NCBI GenBank assembly: GCA_903632075.3
Contig: CAHIKZ030001202.1
Location: forward strand, 4,382,501-4,446,500
DNA from: Acanthosepion pharaonis
Lineage: Eukaryota > Mollusca > Cephalopoda > Sepiida > Sepiidae
DNA: 64,000 nt
Direction of reading: 5' to 3'
Shown here: one piece after another, positions 1 to 11,650 of the stretch
Position numbering within the stretch: the first letter of the stretch is position 1
Layout: each line of letters starts with the position of its first letter
Notes under the pieces: generated by a model
The model's input: only the letters and a program-made list of their open reading frames with translations
Told to the model about the DNA's origin: nothing
Databases searched by the model: none
Program-made: the position numbers and the translations under genes

Positions 1-237
1 GTGAAATGAATAATATAGAATGGTGACAATTCCCCATCGCACTCTGTAATTTCAATTCATCGACGTAGAATAGGCGATTCTTTTCAGATATTTTTAGATC
101 CATACTAAGCCGTATTAAGTTCAATAGACAGATACGATAAAGTGCAGCAAAAAAGACAGTGTGACAATGGGTCGCTTTACGAAAAAACTGCAAGTTATTG
201 GAAAGTTGTCAACTGAGGTATCCACCCACAAAAAAAG

Positions 238-450
238 CCATGATACGCAAAATTAGATAATTTATCCCGTGGACCAAATAAAGGATTCGTATCGAAATTC
301 CAACGTATATCATCCGAAGAAGGCCGGAACATACAACGGCCGAAATGTCATGAATGTGTCAATAAAGACGAGGACAACAGTCCTAACGACGTAAATGGTG
401 TAAATAGTTACATTATATCTTATCAAAAATATAGAGATCTTTTTATGCTC
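238..450 (+). repeat. SINE family A, 5'-truncated copy (Ceph-SINE-like)
   Basis: This is the central and tail part of a tRNA-derived SINE that recurs at 27.5, 36.7, 37.0, 56.2 and 60.4-60.9 kb. The shared core is a short stem (GGCCG...CGGCC, about 325-346) followed by GAAA, then a stretch ending in a CAGAAATATAGAGA-like tail. The tRNA-like head with A and B boxes is missing. The tail overlaps the start of the adjacent LINE relic, so the exact joint is uncertain. The name Ceph-SINE-like is from memory of cephalopod SINEs; homology to the other copies is read directly. Confidence 0.75.
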
Positions 451-705
451 TTTTTTAAATAGCCAAAACCCCAATAAAAACCGATAATGTTGATGTCTTG
501 AGATGCCATATTCTACTGGTTTCTATATCACAGTCCTTATATTTAATTAAGTTCTCATACGTCTTCAAAAATGTGCCTTTAAAGGCTAGTGCTGCATCAT
601 CTATCAGCAGACATGTATTTACAACATTTTCTACAATTATATCTGGTCGACTTCCCTGGATTTCGCTATCAGTCTCACTGATTGGTAGTTTGCTGTAAAG
701 ACGTT
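446..705 (-). mobile_element. R2-clade LINE relic: restriction-like endonuclease end
   Basis: The reverse strand reads through a degraded C-terminal piece of a site-specific-type LINE. Visible are GSRPDIIVENVV, then CLLIDDAALAF, then KTYENLIKYKD and RIWHLKT. The RPD...LID spacing is that of the restriction-like endonuclease (PD-x-D) of R2-type elements, and the order of blocks matches the better copy at 24 kb. Stops follow the endonuclease region, and the CCHC knuckle and reverse transcriptase are absent. It is an inactive 3' fragment. Confidence 0.75.
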
Positions 706-1155
706 ATTTTTTTAATCCCCATTTCTCCCTAGTGTTTAAAGGATGAATAGTTTTGTTGCATTTTCATTTGTTTTGCTTTTTCAGCTGGGGGCGCATTTTC
801 TTCTAGCTTTGGTTTGTTTTGTTGTGAAGGTAGGATTGTGTTTCTTTTCTCACTTTGTTTCTCTGCTGATATATTTTTATATTATTTCAATGCAATCCTT
901 CCCCTAGAATGTTTGCCATTCAAAGATAAAGAACTCATTCTGTCATGCTATTTATCCCATATATTACACAAGACATGGGATAAATTTTGCGTGAAAGTGA
1001 ATGCCACAGATTATAGTCGGAATTTGAACTGCGTCCAGCGATTTTAATTTGTGCAACGTTAACTGTAGCGCGCAACTTCTTTTTTTCTCCTTTTTGCGTT
1101 TAATAAGTATTTCCTTATTCCCTGAAAAATTAGGATAATTTCTTCTCCCTTTGAT
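706..1155. other. unassigned AT-rich spacer
   Basis: No recognisable gene or repeat. The only open frames are under 80 codons and show no familiar motif. Confidence 0.5.
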
Positions 1156-1159
1156 AATA

Positions 1160-1465
1160 TGAGGTCTGTCTGAAAAGCAACGAGACTGGTTTCACACCAA
1201 AAAAAATCTATTTCAATTTCAAGCAACAAACAACGAATAATCACCCTCGAGCGTAATGCATTTTTTCCATTCTTCTCTGCCAAATTTCTATGAACTGCTG
1301 GAAGCAGTCTTATTGGATTCCTCTCAGCTTCGTATTTATGGCCCTTCTTATGACCTTCAAAAACAGGCCTCCTTGAACGAGGGAAAAAAGAAATTCACAC
1401 GGAAGAAGATCAGCTGAATAGGGATGGGGATCCAGTACAGCGACGTTTTTTTCTCGGCTAGGAAC
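1160..1465 (-). mobile_element. mariner transposase relic, C-terminal end
   Basis: The reverse strand carries the end of a mariner-type DDE transposase, split across frames: AEKNVAVLDPHPYSADLLPC (the conserved H-P-Y-S-x-D-L-x-P block with the last catalytic Asp), then FLKVIRR, then WKKCITLEGDYS, which matches the family's terminal W-x-x-C...G-x-Y-F motif. The plus-strand boundary is TA followed by TGAGGTCTGTCTGAAAAG, which fits a 3' terminal inverted repeat next to a TA target. The 5' half and the other inverted repeat are not seen. Frameshifts and stops make it dead. Confidence 0.7.
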
Positions 1466-1717
1466 TGCTACGATTTATCCTGACGTAACACTCACATGTG
1501 AATGGTTATATACACCCAAGATATCACTTTAAATGATGACACAATCTAATGATCCCCCTCTTTCGTTCATAGCTCACACAGCATATCCAGTCCCGTTACT
1601 TTTCAAAGGAACTTCGTATAGAGAATTTAGACTTTCTCACGTTGCTTAATAGATTGAGAGAAATTCTGACATTCATTCTCCTATGCTACAACCGCTGTAT
1701 CTCCTTTTATGTTTTTC
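1466..1717. other. unassigned spacer before minisatellite
   Basis: Mixed AT-rich sequence. It could hold the decayed 5' part of the mariner relic, but I cannot see its inverted repeat. Confidence 0.4.
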
Positions 1718-3888
1718 GGTTATGATGGTAGCATTTCTTTTATAACTTAATACACGGCCATTGCTTTTTAGGTTATGATGGTAGCATTTCTTTTATAACT
1801 TAATACACGGCCATTGCTTTTTAGGTTATGATGGTAGCATTTCTTTTATAACTTAATACACGGCCATTGCTTTTTAGGTTATGATGGTAGCATTTCTTTT
1901 ATAACTTAATACACGGCCATTGCTTTTTAGGTTATGATGGTAGCATTTCTTTTATAACTTAATACACGGCCATTGCTTTTTAGGTTATGATGGGCATTTC
2001 TTTTATAACTTAATACACGGCCATTGCTTTTTTAGGTTATGATGGTAATTTTCTTTTTATAATAATACGGCCATTGCTTTTTAGGTTATGATGGTAGCAT
2101 TTCTTTTATAACTTAATACACGGCCATTGCTTTTTAGGTTATGATGGTAGCATTTCTTTTATAACTTAATACACGGCCATTGCTTTTTAGGTTATGATGG
2201 TAGCATTTCTTTTATAACTTAATACACGGCCATTTTTTTTTGATGGGCATTTCTTTTATAATAATACACGGCCATTTTTTTTATGATGGTAGCATTTCTT
2301 TTATAACTTAATACACGGCCATTGCTTTTTAGGTTATGATGGTAGCATTTCTTTTATAACTTAATACACGGCCATTGCTTTTTAGGTTATGATGGTAGCA
2401 TTTCTTTTTATAACTTAATACACGGCCATTGCTTTTAGGTTTGATGGTAGCTTTTTCTTTTTATTGCTTTGATTTTTTTTATAACTTAATACACGGCCAT
2501 TGCTTTTTAGGTTATGATGGTAGCATTTCTTTTTATAACTTAATACACGGCCATTGCTTTTTAGGTTATGATGGTAGCATTTCTTTTATAACTTAATACA
2601 CGGCCATTGCTTTTTAGGTTATGATGGTAGCATTTCTTTATAACTTAATACACGGCCATTGCTTTTAGGTTATGATGGTAGCATTTCTTTTATAACTTAA
2701 TACAATGGCCATTGCTTTTTAGGTTATGATGGTAGCATTTCTTTTATAACTTAATACACGGCCATTGCCTTTTTAGGTTATGATGGTAGCATTTCTTTTA
2801 TAACTTAATACACGGCCATTGCTTTTTAGGTTATGATGGTAGCATTTCTTTTATAACTTAATACACGGCCATTGCTTTTTAGGTTATGATGGTAGCATTT
2901 CACGGCCATTGCTTTTTAGGTTATGATGGTAGCATTTCTTTTATAATAACGGCCATTGCTTTTTTAGGTTATGATGGTAGCATTTCTTTTATTACTTAAC
3001 ACGGCCATTGCTTTTTTTTATGATGGTTATTTCTTTTATGGTAGCCATTGCTTTTTTTGATGGTAGCATTTCTTTTATAACTTAATACGGCCATTGCTTT
3101 TTTAGGTTATGATGGTAGCATTTCTTTTATAACTTAATACACGGCCATTGCTTTTTTTATGATGGTAGCATTTCTTTTATAACACGGCCATTGCTTTTTA
3201 GGTTATGATGGTAGCATTTTTTTTTATAACTTAATACACGGCCATTGCTTTTTAGGTTATGATGGTAGCATTTTTTTTATAACTTAATACACGGCCATTG
3301 CTTTTTAGGTTATGATGGTAGCATTTCTTTTATAACTTAATACACGGCCATTGCCTTTTTAGGTTATGATGGTAGCATTTCTTTTATAACTTACACGGCC
3401 ATTGCTTTTTAGGTTATGATGGTAGCATTTCTTTTATAACTTAATACACGGCCATTGCTTTTTAGGTTATGATGGTAGCATTTCTTTTATAACTTAATAC
3501 ACGGCCATTGCTTTTTAGGTTATGATGGTAGCATTTCTTTTATAACTTAATACACGGCCATTGCTTTTTAGGTTATGATGGTAGCATTTCTTTTATAACT
3601 TAATACACGGCCATTGCCTTTTTAGGTTATGATGGTAGCATTTCTTTTTTAAATTTAATACACGGCCATTGCTTTTAGGTTATGATGGTAGCATTTCTTT
3701 TATAACTTAATACACGGCCATTGCTTTTTAGGTTATGATGGTAGCATTTCTTTTATAACTTAATACACGGCCATTGCCTTTTTAGGTTATGATGGTAGCA
3801 TTTCTTTTATAACTTAATACACGGCCATTGCTTTTTAGGTTATGATGGTAGCATTTCTTTTATAACTTAATACACGGCCATTGCTTTT
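1718..3888 (+). repeat. minisatellite, 53-bp unit, about 40 copies
   Basis: A head-to-tail array. The unit starts GGTTATGATGGTAGCATTTC and ends CACGGCCATTGCTTTTTA. Successive unit starts at 1718, 1771 and 1824 give a 53-bp period. Many units are identical, while units around 1980-2110, 2220-2290, 2430-2480 and 2900-3070 carry short losses. The first unit is entered from single-copy sequence ending TTTTTC, and the last runs into AAAATCTTCATTTC. No long open frame runs through it (stops occur in the units). Confidence 0.97.
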
Positions 3889-5350
3889 AAAATCTTCATT
3901 TCTTTCACTTAGATATTTTCAGATTTTTATTAATGTCATTTCCGATTGGATGTTATCATATCACTTAAAATTGTGTGCGTTTTCTTTCAGTTCTTACTCA
4001 AATGTTGCTGTTATAATTAAAAAAAACTAATTAGAAATAATATTACTTATGTTCCTACTTCATAATATTTATTTTATCTTACCAGTTTATAGCAATGTTA
4101 ACATAATTTATCCTAATGTGTTATTGCTGATTTACAAGTATTAATTTCAACTATTAGTATTACAGTTAATGTTGTTCTATATAAAGGCTAGATTGATTGA
4201 TTTGTTTGAAATAATACAAATATCATATATGTTATTCTGCTTTCACAATTGACTACATTGTTGATGATGTTCAGTTTTTGCAGATATACATGTTTGTGTG
4301 GATATAATTATTAGTGACGGTGATATGTGTGATTTACGTTGTAGTTTTGTTGAAGTTTTATTTTGGAATAGAGTTCGATTTAAGAAATTGTAGGATATTA
4401 TATCGACTAATTTCATAATAATGTTATTTTATGTTTGTTGTTTCATTTTGTTTAGCGGCATATCAATCTCTACGTGTTATTTAATACCGAAATGTAAATA
4501 TTTTGAACTTAGTTTTATACCTTCAACTACAAATAAAATGTATTGCTGGTCATTTTGCTGTAAAAAGTATTATTAATTTTACTATAAATTTGTATAGATG
4601 GCATTTCTTTTATATGAAAATATATTGCTGCTATTTTGCTATAAAAATGTATTTTTATTTTTTTCTTTATAGTTCCCTGTTTTACCATAGCTGGGACCCT
4701 AATAGGTATTACCACACCATGTCAAGGCGGGACTAGGAACAACAGCAATTAAGAGGTGGTTCCACGCTCAATAATCTTCTAATCTCCCGATCAGAGGCTT
4801 TGGTGCCGGATGTAGACATACAAAGTAGGATTTAGGATCGATTTATATAAACAGCTACAAAATACTATAAAATGATACATATAAACAAATGAATGCATTC
4901 CATAAATGGAAGAGTTGAGATTGCATATGAATATCACTTGATTTCATCTTTTGTTCGCTTGTGTTCATTCATAAATTTACTTGTCTAAAAGACAGAATAA
5001 AATGTTTAAATGACAATCGCTTCAACCTAAAAATGTTTATTTTTATTGTTTTATTCTATAGTCGATAAGAAAGAAACTTTCTTGAGACACACGACATTGA
5101 AACAAGACTAATATTGGTTATATTTAGATTTTGTCTAAATACAATTTATCTATTAACAAAAGCCATTTCAATTGCTGAACAATATTCCTGATTTGCTACC
5201 AGAACTTGCCTCAGCATTTTTCCTTTTTTTTACAATAAATATCATATTTTTTTTAAAATTCTTTTGTCAAGTGTGTGTGTGCGCGTGTGTGTGGGGGGGT
5301 GCGTGTGTATTTGTGCTTGTGTGCTTGAAATCTCATTTATTTAAAATTTT
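3889..5350. other. unassigned AT-rich spacer
   Basis: Very AT-rich, with weak internal similarity such as TATTGCTG(G/C)(T/C)ATTTTGCTAT near 4541 and 4625, and an irregular GT/GC tract at 5271-5330. No coding or repeat family recognised. Confidence 0.5.
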
Positions 5351-5473
5351 GGCTTTCGGTCACATCATGTTGGATCATCATGTTCTCGTACGTTGGGTGA
5401 AGTTAAGCCACGTCGAACTTGGTCAGTACCTAGACAGGTGACCGTTTCGGGGATACCAAGTGCTTCAAGCTTA
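5351..5473 (+). repeat. 5S rRNA-derived segment (SINE head or pseudogene)
   Basis: About 120 bp is alignable with metazoan 5S rRNA over its full length. The internal-promoter box A (GAAGTTAAGC, 5399-5408) is intact. The box C region (GGTCAGTACC...AGGTGACC, 5421-5443) is well kept, and the end GGATACCAAGTGCTTCAAGCTT matches the 3' arm of 5S. Substitutions elsewhere, a lack of T-run terminator, and direct joining to a tRNA-type SINE argue for a SINE or pseudogene and against a working rRNA gene. Confidence 0.85.
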
Positions 5474-5610
5474 GATGTGCGGGTAATGCAATGGATAATT
5501 GCTCGAAATTGTTAATAGGAGAGCCGAGTTCCAATTCCCATTGGGTTCGTTGTATTTACTTACAAGAAAATACACTTTGGAAAGCTAGGAATCCATATAT
5601 TCTAACTCAG
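5474..5610 (+). repeat. tRNA-type SINE (family B) fused to the 5S unit
   Basis: Follows the 5S-like unit after a few bases. It has an A-box-like TAATGCAATGGATAATTGC (5484-5502) and a B-box-like GCCGAGTTCCAATTCCC (5522-5538), then TTTACTTAC...CTTTGGAAAGCTAGGAATCC, which lines up with ACTTACGTGCTAATACC...AAGTATGAATCCTC in the copies at 14.2 and 53.4 kb. The family B body beyond this point is missing. Confidence 0.75.
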
Positions 5611-6989
5611 ATATGGGTTAATTATTAAGACATTTATCACTAAAACATTATTATCTCAAAAAATCAATTCATCATTTCAAATTTTGATCCATTACACTAC
5701 ACTGGCTATCTACTGACTTTCAACCTTCTTTCCTTGGAGACGACCAGCGATGATCAAAAGTACTCGAGATATATAATAATTTCAGCAAAAGGTTTCTGTC
5801 TGATATTGAATGTCTTATCCGAAAATGTTCATCTGAATTTCTGGAATGAAGAGTTACCATTATTTACCCGCAGATTATTGTCCCCATCTTTGTTGTTGCT
5901 ATCAAAACGTTTCAACTGCCGTGCCCTCTAGCCTTCCTCGGGTGCTTCTCGATCCCGTTAACCATCGGGGAATTTTAAATCGAACCCTTTATTTAATCTA
6001 CGTCGTTAGATTGTAGATTGAATGCTGGAGGGAACGACAATCGAGATGTTGTTATAACAACAAGAACGTTGAGAAGAATAGCCTGCATGTAAATAATGTA
6101 GCTTTATTCAAAACCCGTAGAAACTCATTAAAATTCTTAAGATACATCCACTTTCTCTTCCCTTTAATAGAATACATACAATGAAATGATTACTATGTTT
6201 AATATATTTGCCTGCACATTCCATTAGATGAAATATTTAGGAACATCGTTAAATGAAAATATCAAAAAATTCAGGTTTGTCATATCGAAATAATTTTTTT
6301 ATAAAGAGGAATATTTTGATCGGATTGATGGAGTGGTAATGGGATCTCCTTTGACTCCGAAACTTATTAGTTTATTAACCTGGAATAGTGAGTAATTTTG
6401 CTTACATATGCATGACATTATCGAAGTTTTGTATATCTAAAGATAAAGAACAACCCCTGCCCATTTACTTATCTAACAGAAGTGAATATGTGAAGATAAG
6501 TCTGAGTGCTACAGAAATTTCATTTTAGTGATGCTAAAGGCTATACATATCCAGCAAGTGAATGAAGTCAGTTATGTCCGTGTTTGTAGGTGATTCTTAG
6601 TGGAAGACATGCATTACAATTCATGTAACCAGTGTTCTGTCTTGTTACAGTATCGATCGATTACAAATAGGTTTAAAGGAAACAAATCCCATTCACTCCA
6701 TGTCTCGGATAGTACATTATATTTCACCACAGTATAATTCCATAAATATAAATATGATACGTTAATAGACAGAAAGCAAAAGCTTTCCTATCTCTTTCAA
6801 ACCTTGAAGTGCTCTGAAAGAAGCAACCGTTTTAGGAGGCAGCATTTTCATATATAAAAATATGTGATATTGAATGGAATAGAAAGGAAAACTTTTGTAT
6901 GTTAATTGTGATTTACTTACAGAATTTATAGGAAAATCTGCTATAGATTAAATATAGTCCTGTATAGTAGATACAAGGGGCTACAGAGC

Positions 6990-6990
<1 letters not shown>
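5611..6990. other. unassigned AT-rich spacer
   Basis: No gene or repeat family recognised. Short open frames only. Confidence 0.5.

Positions 6991-6992
<2 letters not shown>

Positions 6993-7057
<65 letters not shown>
6993..7057. repeat. (TA)n array
   Basis: About 32 uninterrupted TA units, entered from CAGAGCGTG and left by TTGACATG. Confidence 0.98.
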
Positions 7058-7059
<2 letters not shown>

Positions 7060-7217
7060 ACATGAATAGAAATATAAGATATGCCCACCAAAATATCGAA
7101 TGCTTCATCTGTAATTTTCATCGTTATAGCTTGGAAAATACACTATGTTATTTTCATAAGATCTGTCTTTGATATTGAGTTATTTTCTCAATGAATATAG
7201 CATGCCTTAATGCTATA

Positions 7218-7223
<6 letters not shown>

Positions 7224-7289
<66 letters not shown>
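7224..7289. repeat. (TA)n array
   Basis: About 33 TA units, separated from the next array by only 27 bp of unique sequence. Confidence 0.98.
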
Positions 7290-7290
<1 letters not shown>

Positions 7291-7312
7291 GTCTGGTAAC
7301 ACTTCATTTCCA

Positions 7313-7316
<4 letters not shown>

Positions 7317-7375
<59 letters not shown>
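7317..7375. repeat. (TA)n array
   Basis: About 29 TA units. Its closeness to the preceding array suggests a single locus split by a short unique segment. Confidence 0.98.
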
Positions 7376-7379
<4 letters not shown>

Positions 7380-9394
7380 ATGTAATTCATCTCAGTTTAT
7401 TTACTTCTGTGATAACAAATGAGTTGATAAACTTATAACTCTAATTCCCGCCTATTTATCAACCCAGTCACTGAATACACACAAAGACATGGCATTCATT
7501 ATTACGTCGTAGAAATAAAAAAAAGGTTTTCACGGTTTCTAAACAGAAACCGTATTCTTAAATATTTTCTTCAAAATGCAGTGATAATTCAAAGAAGCTT
7601 AAGGTTTTAAAGGTTTTATTCACTACTTTATTTATTTCTGTACTGGAAATTAAACCAAGAAAAAATCAGTAGAACAATATTAAATTACAGTTCTTGACAA
7701 TGTCGCCATACTTCATCTTAATCTTTTCCGTTTCAAGAATTGTTCATGGTCTCTGTTGTTCAGCCAAGCTTATTTTGTCCTGAAATGATTTTTCATTCCT
7801 CTTCCTTGTTTTCCCTGTAATTTGGACGACGTTGCTTCATTCAGTTGCGGGATGCAAAAATATCCTGGCTTCAAAGATTATAAGCCATGAAAGAAGCATT
7901 GATTATTGCGACACAGATTTTTTTGAAGATTTACAATGATCGCTTTTGTATGATTTGAACCGAAAGGAAATCTCTATCATTTATTGGCCTTTACATTACG
8001 GAGGAATGCAGTTCTATGATTGATTTACAATCTCACGCTGACATTCTAACTGATATGAAAAAGAAAATAAATTTTTATATATAACTAACCGAAAATATAT
8101 GTTTGGCTATAAACAGCGGCCAATATCTTTGCGTATATTAACATAATCGACTTCATATTACTGAATCACATTTACCTAAAGATATATAAACACAGAATCT
8201 ATGTGCATGCACAGTGTATAACGATATGAAACGATTAAGTCTTTCTCTTACATGCATACATCTAAAAAGAATCATTATTCTATATGCTTTCTTATTTATA
8301 TATGGAGTGGGCCGTTTACCATAGAAGTACCATTGCCTTACTTGGGGCGAGCTGATTAAAAAAAATTCCAATCTTTAATTACTTTCCCACCATACGAATT
8401 ACTTCTAAATGAACGGAGTTTTCTGAATATTTGCTACACGTCTTTTCAATTTTTGCAATCCTTCGCAAATTACCTGCGTGAAATACTAGAATGAGGCAGT
8501 TATTGACAGTTACGTTGTTATGCATCCACCTGCAAAAGTCTATATTTTCAGAGGGGAAAATAATATCTTCTAACATCTGTCGAACGTAATACATACAAAG
8601 TGTTTTTCCCTTTCTGTGGTAAGAAAACAAAAGCGTGGAATATTACATCTCTGTACAAATCACGTCACCAGGAAGTAGAAAGTGAGTTATAGGTGCATGA
8701 TTTCTAATACCTTTAGATTACATCAAAATGATCTGCACTCTCCCATCGAAGCATAATATTCATCTAATTAGTTTTATTATCTGAAAAAGAAAATGATGGC
8801 GTAATTCTGGTTAAACCCCAGAAACTGTTGTTCTACACATAATCAGCGAAACACTCGATAATAAACTCTTTTAATTATGAAAATCCTTGGCATATATATC
8901 TCAAAGTCCTTTGTAAAAATATATGTTGCAACACAAACTCTCTAGTTATATCATCTCTGGACGTATCTTCGATATTACCAAGTTCTTTAAAGGTATTTTG
9001 CTAATTACCACCTATCTGATTAATGCATGCATTAAGATTAATGCATGTCTCCCCAGACTCTCTGCTCTGCCCTACGCTCTTTCTGCACAGGAACGTTTCC
9101 CAGATCATTAGTAAATATCTATGGAGGTGATAGCAGAGTTTATAGTTGCACCTCCAAAAATGAGATAACCAGAACCTAGCAGCGGATATCTAGTCTGAAC
9201 TAGGTCTAATATCTCAAGAATGAAATTTGCTTGTAACATTAAATCCCCCACCAAAACCAAGCTAGTAACTTTCTATCATCCCCGAGAAGACACAGAATTT
9301 TCTGAAGTCAATTAACTGTCATGTTATCAATGAGTAAACTTGGCGTAAACGTCTGTTGGGAGACAAGCTCATTTTAGACCTCAAGTGAATCTTG
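7376..9394. other. unassigned AT-rich spacer
   Basis: No recognisable gene, SINE or LINE. The short open frames around 8.15-8.63 kb have no known motif. Confidence 0.5.
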
Positions 9395-9550
9395 TATTTT
9401 TTTAATCACTTCACTCCTAACAAAGAGGGAATGCCACTAGTGCTCAGGGAATTACAAGAAGTGATAATAAAGAGAATATTTAGACTAGGGAGGATTGAGG
9501 AAAGATGCGATAGCAGTTACAATAAAATCAATTGAAATAAAAAGGCAAAT
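9395..9550 (-). mobile_element. APE-type LINE (family L2w), 3'-end fragment
   Basis: The plus strand begins with a T-run, then CTCCTAACAAAGAGGGAATG and CCACTAGTGCTCAGGGAATTA. This matches the reverse complement of the LINE 3' ends at 10.1, 16.75, 35.3 and 52.2 kb (CCAAGCAAGGCG..., CACTAG..., GGGGTTACAGAG). It covers only the untranslated tail. L2w is my local label for this family. Confidence 0.6.
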
Positions 9551-9837
9551 TATTTAAATGTGGAATTTAAGCTGACAATTGAAAGTTAAATTCAAAGAGA
9601 AAGAAAAAACATACAGCAGGCTCATTGATTAACCATCTATTTTGAGTGGCTCATCGGTCTTATACTGGTTAATATTTCGTTAAACGAAGCCGTTATCAAA
9701 AAGCTGTAGGCTTTGAAGATAATTAATTCGTGTTAATGCGCAATCAGTTCTAGGAGGAGTAGAAAAAAGTGGATGAATTATTTACTAATTGTTAGTCAAA
9801 TATTATTTACTCCATTTATTTTACAGTAATACTAGAA

Positions 9838-9920
9838 GTATGTGTCATCCTCAAGGATCGAACTCACGACGTTGAAGTAATGATTCTTCAGACCGGCTTC
9901 CTAATCGTTAGCCTGCAACA
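9838..9920 (-). repeat. tRNA-like SINE head
   Basis: On the reverse strand there is an A-box-like GCTAACGATTAGGAAGCC and a B-box-like GTGAGTTCGATCCTTGAGG, about 40 bases apart, as in tRNA-derived SINEs. There is no evidence of a complete cloverleaf, so it is not called a tRNA gene. Confidence 0.5.
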
Positions 9921-10084
9921 AACCTTTGTTCATAATTACTAAGTTTGCCTTCACTTTGGCACAAGGTCAGAATCATAAGATATTTACTCGTAATCATCAC
10001 TGACACAAACGTGTTTATTATTATTAACGATTAAATATTTATTATGAAGGGGCATTTTACAGGTAATTTTGCCAAAAGTTATTT

Positions 10085-10930
10085 TTAAGCATTCCTTCCC
10101 AAGCAAGGCGGAAGTGCACTAGCACACAAGGGGTTACAGAGAGTGGGAGCAAGAGTAAAGAGGGAGGGGTTACAGAGAGTGGGAGCAAGAGTAAAGAGGC
10201 GTGATAGACGAAAGGAAAAAGAGAAGGACATGGAATAGATCAAGGCATCTGGAGATGTCGGCTGACACTGCATTTAAATATTTGGAGATTATAGCTATCA
10301 GGGAAGTAAGTAAGAGGAAGGGAGTTCCACAGATGGGAAGTGCGAGACATGAAGCTATTGGAGTGGAAGAGACGGCTATATATAACCTTTTCGACAGTGA
10401 AAGGGTGGGACTGAGATGCCAACCTAGTAGCAGATTTAAATTCATGCAGTTTGGGAGCGAGCGAAAGTAGCTCGCCGGAGCAGATACAGTGAAATTATTT
10501 GTAGAAAAGACGGAGGGAAGCGACAGCACGTCTGTGAGAGAGCGACTGTAAACTAGATACCAGATTAAGGCCAATCAAATTGCATATCCGCCTCTGGATT
10601 TTGTCGAGGACCTTAAGACAAACAGCGGGGTCTCCAGACGATATATGGCAGCAGTATTCCATGCAAGGGCGAATGGTTGATTTATATATTTAGAGAATGG
10701 ACTCGGGCGAAAAAAAAACTTTCTGGCGCGACACAGAGAACCAACTTTCCTTCCGGTAGATGAATCTATTGATTAAATGTATTTGTTCCATCTCAGGTCA
10801 GCGAACAGTGTGAGACCAAGCAGTCGCAGAGAAGTGCCCCCGTGGAGTTGAGTATCAGACATTCTAATAGGAGGCAGGAATGGTTCTCTGTGATGGGGAA
10901 AAGAGAGCAGTTTTGTATATGAGGCATTAT
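10085..10930 (-). mobile_element. APE-type LINE (L2w) 3' part: RT C-terminal region and tail
   Basis: The reverse strand holds the end of a CR1/Jockey-like non-LTR reverse transcriptase. Blocks in order are FFSPESIL, IYKSTIRPCMEYCCHI, VLDKIQRRICNLIG, LSHRRAVASLRLFYK, SHPFTVEK, SRTSHLWNSLPLTYFPDSYN and LQIFKCSVSRHLQ. Several stops and frame changes interrupt it. The tail contains a 36-bp direct duplication (from 10130 and 10166; GGGGTTACAGAGAGTGGGAG...). Upstream RT domains are missing, which is usual for 5'-truncated insertions. Confidence 0.85.
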
Positions 10931-11586
10931 TTCAATAACAATTGATTCTTTTTTGGTAATTTATTTTGCAAAGATAAAAAAAAAATATTGACGCTAGGTT
11001 ACTTCTGGTGAACGGAACCATTACTGCATGTGTTGAAAACAAAAAGACTTGAGTCTAGATGACTCTGCACAAGTTCCTATTTTTTTTTACCTCTTAGTAC
11101 CCTGTCGCTCGTTGTTCTGCCATGCATTTACACAAGATTCTTAGCTAAGTTACTCACTGTTCCATTCTGTAGCGCTTGCCAAATCCGTTCTTCCTTATGT
11201 ATCCAAGAAATTTCATTTGTCTCTTTCTCATACATTTTGTGTCCATTTTGTTTTAAGCTTTCTCGTTGCTCACATAATCAATGCATGGTTTACGCAGTAT
11301 TCTTCTGTAGAACCACATCTCTGTGGTCTCAAGTCGCTTCTTCATGAGTGAAGCCTTTTTTCTGTATTGATTGGCATATTGGCGGATTAATATTATTTAA
11401 GATAGCAGGACACTTTTATTTGTTTTTAACGGATTATTTCTGTTTCGTATTATGTTCTTAAAGGTATCATTTGATATTTCAACGCGCCTTCAAATTTCGG
11501 TGTCACATTATATGGACCAAAGCGTTTCCTAGATATTTAACTTCTGTACTTGTAACCATAATTTTACGTGTTGAGGAAAATAAGAA

Positions 11587-11588
<2 letters not shown>
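10931..11588. other. unassigned spacer
   Basis: AT-rich, no recognisable element. Confidence 0.5.

Positions 11589-11647
<59 letters not shown>
11589..11647. repeat. (TA)n array
   Basis: About 29 units. The right flank is GC-rich (CATGGCTCGGCGTTGCCCGT), unlike most arrays here. Confidence 0.98.

Positions 11648-11650
<3 letters not shown>

Noticed and set aside
1718..3888. CRISPR array
   Set aside because: The 53-bp unit is contiguous without spacers, and the DNA is animal-like.
5351..5473. Functional 5S rRNA gene
   Set aside because: Many substitutions, no T-run terminator, and fused to a SINE.
6990..7385. Open frames of alternating Tyr-Ile at (TA)n arrays here and at many other arrays
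   Set aside because: They are only the translation of dinucleotide repeats, which lack stops in some frames.
10170..10574. 134-codon minus-strand frame and the overlapping plus-strand frame
   Set aside because: Wrong frame over the LINE tail. The RT-like blocks lie in the other minus-strand frame.
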